Source of the DNA: Coenobita brevimanus
Lineage: Eukaryota; Arthropoda; Malacostraca; Decapoda; Coenobitidae
NCBI GenBank assembly: GCA_032717465.1
Contig: CM064655.1
Span: 13,676,152-13,740,151, forward strand
DNA: 64,000 nt
Direction: 5' to 3'
The position numbers and the translations under genes were made by a program. Of this stretch, positions 32,930-43,087 are shown piece by piece (positions within the stretch are counted from its first letter, which is position 1; each line of letters opens with the position of its first letter). The notes under the pieces were generated by a model. The model was given only the letters and a program-made list of their open reading frames with translations, did no database searches and was not told where the DNA came from.

Positions 32930-35017
32930 TCTAGTGCACAGGTATGTAGGGAACACAGGCGCACGTGGAAGCGCGGGGAGACTCAACGGGGGGGGGGGGG
33001 GAAGGACTCGTGACGGGTCAGAACAGAGTTATAGTAATATTAGGAGAGGGTAAATATTATTAATTCAAACTGAGTTTCATCTGATAGCAAAGGGGTTTTG
33101 GCATTTGATTCTATCTCTTGTTTACGGTACGCTAGCTGCGGGGAGGAGATTCTTTAGGAAGCGAGGGAGTGGAGGAACACTGGGTATTCATTGTGTTTAT
33201 GGTAATATAAACGGGAGGATATTATTCCCACTTTCTCTATTATTTTCTGGTAACAAGGGACATGGGTATATTTTCACTACAGAGGATTCCTCGGGGGAAG
33301 AGTCTTACTGGTTTTCTACAAGGGCGTCACTGGTGAGTCGGATTCCTCAGAACTCACTCACTGTACTCGTTCTTACTCATCCACCCGTGATGTCACTCGC
33401 CCCGATATTTGACATACATTAAGTCACTGTATCACTGTAACCTGTTTCTAGGGCAACGTCACACTTAACATAATTTCACTTCACTAGTTGTGAGGCAACA
33501 CCACACTTAACATAATTCACTCATGTAGTGGGGGCGGCGGGGAGACACGCCGGCGACTATTCTGCCGGACTAGAGGCACCGCCAAGGGAGGGCGTGCCGA
33601 GAGGGCACGGGACGGCTCGCAGGGGCGTCCTCTCGCGTCCAGGGCTGCAGGTGGTACAGGAGCCCGCAGTCTCTGGGCTAGGTTTAGGGGTGTGGCCCTC
33701 AGGGCTGGGGCCGAACAGGGCCAGGAATCTCTGGCTCAGGTTTTGGCCGGAGATGGAGGTCTTACGCCGCCTCTTGGGGGTGGAGAGGTCGCGCCCGGGT
33801 GTCCTGGGGAGGGCCTGGAGGGACTGAAGACTGTGGTCCCCAGAGTCGAGGGGCGCCGTCAGGGAGGGGCTGCGGCACCGACCTGAACTAGGATCCGTCA
33901 GGCGGGTCTTCTCCAGGGCCAGGCGTAGGGACCGGAGGCCAGGGGAAGCCGTTAGGCCTCGTGGGGGCTCTCTGGTGCTGGGGAGCCTGGCGCCTGCCTC
34001 ATGCAGGGGCGATGACAATACCTCCTTGTGGCTGTGGGGCCAGGCAATTGGCCGTGGCTGCCCAGGGGCGCAAGTATAGGGCGCCAAGGCCCGGCAATTG
34101 GCCGTGGCCTGTGTGGGGGAGTCAATGCGCCTCTGGTCACCTCTTGAGCTGCAGTAGGCCGTCTTCTTCTGCAGGAGGGTGGAGCTGCAGTAGGCCGTCT
34201 CAGGGGCAGTGCCTTCGGAGTGGCAATTGGCTGTCTGGTGAAGGGGGGAGCGGCAGTAGGCCGTCTCCTTCTGCAGGAGGGTGGAGCAGCAGTAGGCCGT
34301 CTCAGGGGCAGCACCTTCAGGGCGACAGTAGGCCGTCTCCTTCGGCAGGAGGGAGGAGCGGCAATCGGCTGTCTCAGGGGCAGCACCTTCAGAGAGGCAG
34401 TAGGCCGTCTCCTTCGGCAGGAGGGAGGAGCGGCAGTAGGCCGTCTCCTTTGGCAGGAGGGAGGAGCGGCAGTAGGCCGTCTCCTTCGGCAGGAGGGAGG
34501 AGCGGCAGTAGGCCATCTCCTTCGGCAGGAGGGAGGAGCGGCAGTAGGCCGTCTGGGGGCAGCACCTTCAGAGTGGCAGTAGGCCGTCTCCTTTGGCAGG
34601 ATGGAGGAGCGGCAGTATGCCGTCTCCTTGGGTAGAAGAGAAGAGCGGCAGTAGGCCGTCTCGAGGGAAACACCTTCAGTGCGACGCTTGGCCGACTGAT
34701 GAAGGTGGGAGCAGCAGTAGGCCATCTCCAGAGGGGTGTTGTCAGGAACTGAGATATCAGCTCCTCCCCGGGCTGGTCTGGCAATCCCACTCCCCGACGG
34801 TAGTGTCCTCCTCCTGCTAGGGTGGCGGTGCGATGGTTGGGTGTTATAAGGGCGCACAGCCCGAGCTGCCTCATGCCGTTGTTGCATGGGATTCCCTAGT
34901 GTGGATGCGGCTACTCCGTGGGGTCCAGGTGGAGGTGTCGGTGCGTTTCTGGGGGCACTATGCTGTTCTTCTCTCACCTTGTTTTCGGGGACACTATTTT
35001 GTAAGCCACGCATTTCA
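32930..35017 (-). repeat. Main piece of 3' LTR of element B
   Basis: Collinear with the 5' LTR (40,469-42,445). It ends at the polypurine tract with TGAAATGCG in minus sense. U3 carries a 36-bp repeat array at about 34,140-34,740. Confidence 0.9.
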
Positions 35018-35595
35018 CCACTCTCCTCTTGGAAAAAGTCACATCCCCGTGGCTGGAGGTGGTACACGTGAATGTCGTGGGTGGCGTACGCAGGCTGGAG
35101 ATGTTGCAGTAGGGCCTGCCAGGCGGTGGTATAGGAGTTTTCTTCCTGATCTGCATCGCAGGTGAGGAAGAGCATAGGAGCGGTGAGGGTGGAGCGGAGG
35201 AGGGTAAGCAGGTGGTGTGGTCCTCGGAGTCGACGATTCTTGCCGATTGTAGGCGCCCATATGGCTCGTCTCACCTTCATCCTGGTCGGTGTTGTTGCTG
35301 GTGTGGTAGGGGGCTGTATGCTGGACACTGAGAGTTGGGGCCAGGTTTTGTGCTGTGGTAATGCGGCGTCGAGTCTCTGGAGAGTGTAAATGGAGGGGAT
35401 TTGTGCCTGATGTATCATAATGGTGTGAAGTTGTGGGGAGGCGGGAGGTGTAGGGGTATGGGTGTATCGGGCGGGTGGGCATGAGAGTCGGCTGGAGTGG
35501 GTGGTGGTGGTTCTGAGGGTGGGGGTGGGTGGGGAAGTGGGCATGTGGGGTGGATGGGGTTGGTTAGTACAGGCTGCTGCGCGTGTTGGAGGCAC
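33557..35595 (-). pseudogene. Pol tail continuing into LTR ORF, element B
   Basis: A frame of 547 codons (35,595-33,952) starts in the proline-rich tail (TTTHSSRLSCPPARYT), passes the conserved segment (RRLRG...LLTLL, QEEN, YHLQPRGCDFF at about 35,027-35,060), crosses the polypurine tract and LTR border as QEESGEMRG and enters U3 (YNTQPSHRHPSRRRTLPSG, ISVP-PLEMAYC, then repeats). A short deletion near 34,555 moves the frame; 34,516-33,557 then continues as AYCRSSLLPKET repeats and the conserved end (LTDPSSGRCRSPSL, LFGPSPEGH at 33,695-33,718, TPLRAVPCPL). So one indel separates an internal ORF from the LTR ORF. No known domain. Confidence 0.6.
35018..35030 (-). other. Polypurine tract of element B
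   Basis: In minus sense AAGAGGAGAGTGG immediately precedes the LTR start TGAAATGCG. Confidence 0.65.
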
Positions 35596-35806
35596 GGTGA
35601 GGTCATCAGAGTGGGCATGGCAAGGGTGGTGGGGAGAGGGCGGTGGTAGTGGGTTGTGTTGAGGGGGTGGTGGCGTGGGCGGGACATATGGGACTGGGCG
35701 GAGAGGGTGAGGCAGCGGAGGGAAGGGGTGAGAGTGAGCGAGGGGAGGTTGGTGTGGCGGGTGAGATGTCAGGTGAGGTGCGGGGGATGGTGGCAGCGGG
35801 GGAGGG

Positions 35807-36800
35807 TTAGGTGGTAGGGGGGGTGGAGGGGGAGGGCGAGGAGGAAATGTAGCACTCGTATGTGGAAGTGAAAGGTGGTGCAGGAGTAGGGGGAGGTTGG
35901 GGGTGTGGGGGCGGGGTGGCAGAGGTGGGCGTGCGGAAGGGACGCATGTGGTGGTTTCGGAGGGTGCATGGGGTGCCGTGGTAATCTATGACAACCTGGT
36001 AAGGGTTGGGAACATGGGTGATTTTGTGGGGCCCCGTGAAGCGGGGGGGGAGTTTGTGGGGGGTGGGAAGTTGGGCGATGACGACAGTGTTGCCCGGGCT
36101 GAAGGGATTGGAGGCGGTGTCTGGGCCGAGGTCTAGAGTTTTCTGTAAGTGGTGCAGTTGGCACTTCAGAAGGTGTAACGGGTCTATAGTGAGGGCAGAG
36201 GCAGGTGGTTGCAGGTGTTGACTCAGTGGCAGCAGGAGAGGGGATTCGCCGAATATTCGCTCATGTGGGGAAACCCCGTCCTCCCGGGGACAGGAATTCA
36301 TGCCCCACTGAATGATTTTCACATGGGCCGGCCAGTCGTCATCTTTCGTAGCCTCGATGCGTGTACGTAGCTGGTTCATAAGAGTACGATGACTACGTTC
36401 ACACACTGCATTTCCCTGTGCCCAAAAAGGCGAGGAGTGGGAGATATATCCAAAGATCCTGGCAAGTTCCTCCCAGATTTTTCTGGAGAATTCTGGGGCA
36501 TTATCAGAATGAATGGCCTGATGGATGCCAAAATATGGGAATACATGTCAGAGAAAGGCATCGGCAACAGCGACAGCATGATGCTCTTTTGCCAGACAGG
36601 CTACTACAAATTTCGAATATATGTCGACAAAGGCGATCACATATTTGTACCCAGATTTGGAAGGGAGGGGGCCTACTACATCTATCGCCAGGAGTTGTCA
36701 GGGTTTATGGGCGGTGATGTAGCCCGAGGGCCTGGTGGTCCGGTGACATCTTTTCCCAGCGCACAGGCGCGGCAAGTTTGAATGATTTCCGTGGCGAGGG
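35807..36800 (-). pseudogene. Integrase of element B
   Basis: The 3' half is open at 35,807-36,406: CERSHRTLMNQ (catalytic Glu), DDWPAHVKIIQW, SPHERIFGESPLLLP and the GPY/F-like GPHKITHVPNPYQVVIDYHG, then a Pro-rich end. Upstream, SDNAPEF with the second Asp (about 36,485-36,510) and the CRACALG zinc-domain end (about 36,760) are in other frames, so at least two frameshifts occur. The frame changes again before the proline-rich tail at 35,595. Confidence 0.8.
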
Positions 36801-37059
36801 TGGAGGGGTTGGGCGCCCAGTAAGTGTCGTTAAACACTTGTACTAGTTTCTTGGTACCCAGGTGGATGCCATTATGGGGATGGAGGTGGCGTAGGGCGAC
36901 ACGCGCAGCATCGGGGGTCAGAAGGATATGCCCGGACGGGGTTAGAAGGTGGTCGCCCTGTCGGCATAGTTTAGTGAACAGGTGGGCGGGAATCCAGGGG
37001 GGCCGTTCCTTGCGGTGCCATAGGTGTAGGAGATCCGAATCTGGCCCTACTGCTTGAAT

Positions 37060-38762
37060 GAGGAGGTGGGAGAGGGCATCTGTGGCTTCCCAGGCCTGTA
37101 GGAAATTTCATACTGAAATTCCTCCAGGGTTTTCGCCACCTGACGATTTTGGTGTTATGTGAGTCAGACTGGCGTAACCACTGGAGGGACTGGTGGTCAG
37201 TGATGATCGTGACCTGGGTCCTGGAAAGGTAAACCCTAAAGTGTTGGAGGGCCCAAATTATGCCGAGGCATTCTCGCTTGGTTGCGGCATAATTCTTCTC
37301 GGCTGGATTCAGGGTGCGGCTGGCACATGCAATGATGTGTTCTCAGCCGGCTTGTACCTGGGCGAGCACGGCGCCTATTGCGGTGAGAGAAACATCGATG
37401 TAGAGGCGAAAAGGGAGGGCATAATCGGGAAAGGCCACGATGGGAGCAGAGACGAATTTGTCTTTCAGCTGTTGGAAAGCATCTCGCCTTTCTTCACTCC
37501 ATATGAACTGTTCCCCCTTCCTGGTCAGATCGTGATGAGGCTTTGCAATTTGTGCGAACCCCTTCACGAAACGACGATAGAAGGACGTGAGTCCTAGGAA
37601 GGCGCGGATGCAGTGGACTTCCTGCGGTGGCGGTATGTCCGCTATGGAGCGGAGCTTGTCAGGGTCCGGGGAGATTCCTGCCTGGAAGATAACATGTCCC
37701 AGCAACAAGACAGTCCTGGCGGCCAGGATACACTTAGAGGGGTGAAGTTTGAGGCCTGCCTGGTGGATCCTAGTAAAGACCCAGCAGAGACGCTGCAAAT
37801 GGTCAGCCCAGGTCTGGCTAAAAACGATGATGTCATCCAAATAGGCCAGACATATTTCTCAAGTGAGGCCGCTCAGGACAGATTCCATTAACCGGGAGAA
37901 GGTGGGAGGGGCATTGCAAAGGCCAAACGGCAGGACATTGAATTCGAAATGTCGGCTGTTGCTCGTGGAAAAGGCTGTTTTGCCTCAGTGTTCTGTGTGT
38001 ACAGGGACCTGCCAGTACACAGACTGGAGGTCGAGGGTGGAGAACCACAATGCCCCATAAAGGGAATCTTAGGGAATCGTCGATTCGTGGGAGGGGAGTG
38101 GCATCTTTGACGGTAACTTCGTTCAGGCGGCGGTAATCAATGCAAAATCGCATCGTGCCATCCTTTTTCTTTACTAGAACGACGGGGGAGGACCAAGGGC
38201 TGGTGAAGGGGAAAATGACGCCGGCCTCAATCATTTCACGTACACGGCGGTCCTCTTCCTCCCTTTGTCGAGGGTTCTTGCGTCGGGAAGGCTGTCTAAT
38301 TGGTGGGCCTGTCGTATGGATTTCATGAGACAGGTATGTGGTATGCCCTATATCTGCTGGTCCTGTCGCAAACAGGTCCTGGAAATCCAGGAGGAGGTGA
38401 CATAGGGTGTCTGACTGCTGGGCGGAGAGATGGTCGGGGATAGGGGGTAGGGGAGTGGGGAAGTGGGAGGAGGATGGGGCACAAGGCTCGGCTTCCTCCA
38501 TCTCTCCGATAACGAGCCCTTCAGGAAGTGTAAGGGGGGAAGGGGCGAGGTTGGCTATGTGGATGGCGGTGTGGTGTGGAGGGAGAAAAGTGGGAGATAA
38601 AAGGCAGGCAGAAAGGGCTCCCGATGGGAGGAGGGGGGAGAACAGAACAGAGGGGCCGGAGGGCCGGTTAAGGGGCACCCAAGCCTCGTGGTGCGAGGGA
38701 ATGGTAACAGCAGAGGAGACGGTAGCGAAGAAGGAAGGAGCAGGGGCGGCAGGGGGAAACAC
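37060..38762 (-). pseudogene. Reverse transcriptase-RNase H of element B
   Basis: The first part (38,762-about 38,060) carries the leader ([13 protein letters not shown]), [36 protein letters not shown] and [20 protein letters not shown] frameshift near 38,060 interrupts the first catalytic Asp region. AYLDDIIVF is intact near 37,826-37,850 and the frame 37,840-37,343 continues through FLGLTSFYRRFVKGF into RNase H (LYIDVSLTAIGAVLAQ). The end of RNase H (ECLGIIWAL, ITDHQSLQW) lies at about 37,150-37,330 after another break. B keeps AGLKLHPSKC, which A has lost. Confidence 0.85.
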
Positions 38763-39244
38763 TGGGAGAGGAGGAGAGGGGGGCAGAGGGAGGGGAGGAG
38801 GAGGGGGGCACGGGAGGGGGGGAGGGGACGAATCTTTCGGCCGGGGCCGTGGCGTGCAGGTGCAAATGGCCTGGGTGTGGCGGGGTGGCGGCAGTCAATG
38901 GTAGCTCCGAGTTTTTGGAGCAAGTCCAATCCTAAATACCCGTCGTAACTCCGGCAGGAGGAGTAAAAAATAATGAATTGATGCTGGGTGGACACCGGCT
39001 GGTGGGTGTCGACCCGTAGGGCCCAAGTCTCCCCACGGGTGGGCAGGGGGCCATCCCCTGCATCCACAAGGTGGGTGGCGGTAGGGCGGAGTGGGCCAAA
39101 AATCGATCTGTGACGGGAGAAATAGTGGATGTATAGATAGGACCTGGCTGCTCCCGTATCGACTAGCAGTCTGGCCTTCACGCTGTTTAATTTCATCTTG
39201 TGGTACACTGGGGAGCGATACTTAGGGGTAATGGCCCCCGCCAC
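38555..39244 (-). pseudogene. Aspartic protease of element B
   Basis: KARLLVDTGAARSYLY carries an intact D-T-G-A active site (about 39,140-39,185). DAGDGPLPTRGE and YDGYLGLDLLQKLGA follow. It is out of frame with Gag upstream, whereas in A the corresponding parts are in one frame. The end is a Pro/Leu-rich linker to RT. Confidence 0.85.
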
Positions 39245-40154
39245 CGTGGGTTGGTGAGGGGGCGGGCCTAAAAATCCAGCTGTCTGGGGCTTTCATTCTC
39301 CTGTTCCTGCTCCTGTTCTCCCGCATGGGGCTCGTCCATGGGTGCCAGCTCGTCTTACCTTCCAAAGAGGACACCTTACGTGAACCCGGGGCGGTGGTTC
39401 TGCGGCGAGCAGCTTTGAGCTGGTCCCGTATGTCATGTAGGGGACAGCGGGAGCTGCAGGTTGTGAATTCCCACGGATTCACCAAAATCAAATTCGGATT
39501 TTCCCGCAGGGCGGGGCGCCGGCGGGAGGGGTGTGCCCTAGGTGGACTGGGTGTCGGGGTAGGGCTGGTGTGAGGCATGGGCGGTCGTGGCATGGTTGGA
39601 GGAGCCGGGGGTTGAGTGGGAAAGCTCTTCACCACATTAATTGGCTGGGGAGTAGGGCAGGCGGTCAGGAGGCGCCGCATGAGCTGGATATCCCTATCCA
39701 TGTCTCCAACTGGGTCGTGGATATTAAAGTGTTGTCTACCGACATTCAGAAGCACTCTGAGTAGAGTGTTAAACGTGTGCTGATCCCGGGTTTCTTCATC
39801 TGCCTCCGAGTAGGCCTAGGCAGCAGTAACTAGGCGTCTTGCCTGTATCAGGGTATTGTCTAAATCCCCGTCAAGTGAGCAACTTTCCAGTCGGGATAGA
39901 GTCACCACTCTCCCTAGTGATGAGGTGATGGCTTGAACAGCGAACTTTGTAAAGTTCTGCCAGGTGAGCTCCGAGACTATTTTCGGTGCTATGTTCGCCG
40001 CCGCTTTGCCCAATAATGGGAGTGTGACTGCAATTTTCTGCTGGTTTTTTTCAAAGCCAATATCCAGTAAGAGTTTAATTATTGTCAGATACGTGTGTAT
40101 ATCGTACTTGTCGGGGTCAAACTTGGGTAACTGTACGTGCGGTTTAGTTGCCAT
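39222..40154 (-). pseudogene. Gag of element B
   Basis: The ORF starts ATG 40,154 (MATKPHVQLPKFDPDKYD) and is open except for one TAG at about 39,814-39,816 (A has a sense codon). Conserved blocks match A: KIAVTLPLLGK, LGRVVTLS, LDNTLIQARRLVTAA, HFNIHDPVGD, RRLLTACPTPQPI. A Pro-rich stretch follows, then NPWEFTTCSSRCPLHDIRDQL and KVSSLE. The Cys-His pattern C-x3-C-x2-H is retained in A, and the sequence after it also in C. No classical zinc knuckle. Confidence 0.85.
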
Positions 40155-40198
40155 ATTGCCAAATATTTCTCGCTACCTCTCTTCTACGCCCGGGTCAA

Positions 40199-40218
40199 GA
40201 ACCACCGCTGACCACCAG
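40199..40218 (-). other. Primer-binding site of element B
   Basis: CTGGTGGTCAGCGGTGGTTC follows the LTR end ATTACA, as in element A. The tRNA was not identified. Confidence 0.65.
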
Positions 40219-42445
40219 TGTAATGCTAGGTGGAAAAGGCCCGACTCCTCGGTCCTAAAGCACCTAACGTGTAGCGGGGTCCTCTTTCGAGACCGGAGCT
40301 TAGTGCAATGAAGAGAGGCAGGATACAGTCTTTACACGTATATTATCACAGTCAGACACAGGACAAAAGCAGCAGATAATACAACACATTATATGACACA
40401 GAAATAAAACTAGGATATTAGTATCTCGCAGGATACCGGCTTAACTAATACTGACGCCAATACAGTAATTCTAGTGCACAGGTGTGCAGGGAACACGGGC
40501 GCGTGGAAGCGCGGGGAGACTCAACGGGGGGGGGGGGGAAGGACTCGTGACGGGTCAGAACAGAGTTATAGTAATATTAGGAAAGGGTAAATATTATTAA
40601 TTCAAACTGAGTTTCATCTGATAGCAAAGGGGTTTTGGCATTTGATTCTATCTCTTGTTTACGTTACGCTAGCTGCGGGGAGGAGATTCTTTAGGAAGCG
40701 AGGGAGTGGAGGAACACTGGGTATTCACTGTGTTTATGGTAATATAAACGGGAGGATATTATTCCCACTTTCTCTATTATTTTCTGGTAACAAGGGACAT
40801 TGGTATATTTTCATTACAGAGGATTCCTCGGGGGAAGAGTCTTACTGGTTTTCTACAAGGGCGTCACTGGTGAGTCGGATTCCTCAGAACTCACTCACTG
40901 TACTCGTTCTTACTCATCCACCCGTGATGTCACTCGCCCCGATATTTGACATACATTAAGTCACTGTATCACTGTAACCTGTTTCTAGGGCAACGTCACA
41001 CTTAACATAATTTCACTTCACTAGTTCTGGGGCAACACCACACTTAACATAATTCACTCATGTAGTGGGGACGGCGGGGAGACACGCCGGCGACTATTCT
41101 GCCGGACTAGGGGCACCGCCAAGGAAGGGCTTGCCTAGAGGGCACGGGACGGCTCGCAGGGGCGTCCTCTCGCGTCCAGGGCCGCATATGGCACAGGAGC
41201 CCGCAGTCTCTGGGCTAGGTTTAGGGGTGTGGCCCTCAGGGCTGGGGCCGAACAGGGCCAGGAATCTCTGGCTCAGGTTTTGGCAGGAGATGGAGGTCTT
41301 ACGCCGCCTCTTGGGGGTGGAGAGGTCGCGCCCGGGTGTCCTGGGGAGGGCCTGGAGGGACTGAGGACTGCGGTCCCCAGAGTCGAGGGGCGCCGTCAGG
41401 GAGGGGCTGCGGCACCGACCTGAACTAGGATCCGTCAGGCGGGTCTTTTCCAGGGCCAAGCATAGGGACCGGAGGTCAGGGGAAGCCGTTAGGCCTCGTG
41501 GGGGCTCTCTGGTGCTGGGGAGCCTGGCGCCTGCCTCACGCAGGGGCGATGACAATACCTCCTTGTGGCCCTGGGGCCTGGCAATTGGCCGTGGCTGCAC
41601 AGGGGTGCAACTATAGGGCGCCAAGGCCCGGCAATTGGCTGTGGCCTGTGTGGGGGAGTCAGCGCCTCTGGTCACCTCTTGAGCTGCAGTAGGCCATCTT
41701 TTTCTGCAGGAGGGTGGAGCGGCAGTAGGCCGTCTCAGGGGCAGTGCCTTCAGAGCGGCAATTGGCCATCTGGCGAAGGTGGGAGCGGCAGTAGGCCGTC
41801 TCAGAGGCAGCGCCTTTAGAGCGGCAGTAGGCCATCTCCTTCGGCAGGAGGGAGGAGCGGCAATCGGCCGTCTCAGGGGCAGTGCCTTCAGAACGGCAGT
41901 AGGCCATCTCCTTCGGCAGGAGGGAGGAGCGGCAATAGGCCGTCTCAGGGGCAGCACCTTCAGAGCGGCAGTAGGCCATCTCCTTCGGCAGGAGGGAGGA
42001 GCGGCAGTAGGCCGTCTCGGGGGCAGCACCTTCAGAGCGGCAGTAGGCCGTCTCCTTCGGCAGGAGGGAGGAGCGGCAGTAGGCCGTCTCGAGGGAAACA
42101 TCTTCAGTGCGACGCTTGGCCGACTGACAAAGGCGGGAGCGGCAGTAGGCCATCTCCAGAGGGGCACTGTCAGGAACTGAGATATCAGCTCCACCCCAGG
42201 CTGGTCTGGTAATCCCACTCCCCGAAGGTAGTGTCCTCCTCCTGTTAGGGTGGTGGTGTGACGGTTGGGTGTTATAAGGGGGCACGGCCCGGGCTGCCTT
42301 ATGCCGTTGTCGCATGAGATCCCCTAGTGTGGATGTGGCTACTCCGTGGGGTCCAGGTGGGGGTGTCGGTGCATTTCCGGGGGCACTATGCTGTTCTTCT
42401 CTCACCTTGTTTTCGGGGACACTATTTTGTAAGCCACGTATTTCA
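40219..42445 (-). repeat. 5' LTR of element B
   Basis: An uninterrupted 2,227-bp LTR, minus sense, TGAAATACG to CATTACA, next to TSD CATAC. The terminal inverted repeat (TAGGTG/CACCTA) is near 40,226-40,270. It serves as the reference that defines the inserts in the 3' LTR. Confidence 0.92.
41094..42405 (-). pseudogene. LTR-encoded ORF in 5' LTR of B
   Basis: The N-terminal frame 42,405-41,659 contains RHKAARAVPPYNTQPS, LPSG and ISVP-PLEMAYC, then A-Y-C-R-S-x repeats. The frame 42,218-41,094 covers the array in another phase and runs into the conserved end: RLTDPSSGRCRSPSL, ALPRTPGRDLSTP, LFGPSPEGH (core 41,232-41,255), TPLRAVPCPLG. One frameshift within or after the array (41,650-41,700) separates them. 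The repeat units of 36 bp keep any frame open, so the array by itself is weak evidence; the flanking conserved segments are stronger. Confidence 0.55.
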
Positions 42446-43087
42446 CATACATATATATCTTAATTTATATATATCCATATATCGACCTATAGTTACCCAC
42501 AGGTCGATAAGAGATCCAACTATCTTCCTGACACATGTATTTCATACAATGTTGTTGATAAATGGCACAAAATTTGAGATAACATGCGGATACTTTCAAA
42601 ATAGAAGCTAAACGGCCACTCGGTGCATGCGCACTGAGTGGAATGGTAACTTTCAGCGTAAGTCACTCCGTGCATACGACACCGGAAATAAAACACTTAC
42701 AAAGGAACAGGGCAAAAAACTCGGCAAGACACCTTAACACATATATTGTCTTAGTTCAACTTCCTTACAATATACATACAATGGTACACTGAATGTGGAT
42801 GGGGCATAGTGACAGGTTAGTTAATATTGGTACAATATATCACATGGGCACTGTGCTTACACCTGAGCTAATACACAAGAGAATATCACATAGATGTGGT
42901 GACACTGTTCATACACTCGGTCTCTTCGGACTCTATGTGGTATATTGGTCTCTTGGCCACACACTAGTATATTACTCTGGTTCAAGGGTGCTTAGGGATT
43001 CACACAGCACTCTGGATAAATTCGGGTAGAGACACTTTTATAGATAGTGTTTCTGTCTCACTGTTTCTATATCACATACAGTTACTG

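Larger units (their letters stand above)
21072..42445 (-). mobile_element. Ty3/gypsy element B, full length with nested inserts
   Basis: A minus-strand LTR retrotransposon flanked by the TSD CATAC (21,067-21,071 and 42,446-42,450). Its 5' LTR is 40,219-42,445, its internal region 35,018-40,218, and its 3' LTR is broken into 21,072-21,214, 31,201-31,329 and 32,930-35,017 by element A and a TIR element. The LTRs begin TGAAATRCG and end ATTACA. The internal region encodes Gag, protease, RT, RNase H, integrase and a proline-rich tail, all damaged. B belongs to the class whose U3 repeats contain GACGGCC. Confidence 0.9.
20999..42680. other. About 300-bp unidentified insert in LTR D, split by element B
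   Basis: After removing element B, roughly 68 bp on the left (starting AACCTAACCTAAAT) and 230 bp on the right remain between the two halves of LTR D. ACC occurs at both junctions and could be a 3-bp TSD. No inverted repeat joins the ends, and no Pol III promoter was recognised. It contains TCGACCT and AGGTCGA as a small inverted repeat near 42,480-42,510. Confidence 0.45.

Noticed and set aside
34140..34740. CRISPR-like regular repeats
   Set aside because: The units are contiguous 36-bp minisatellite repeats without unique spacers, inside a eukaryotic LTR.
42624..42628. GCATG at 42,624 as the lower TSD of LTR D
   Set aside because: The sequence after it does not begin with the LTR terminus. 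The copy at 20,493-20,497 is followed directly by TGTTATGC, the expected end.
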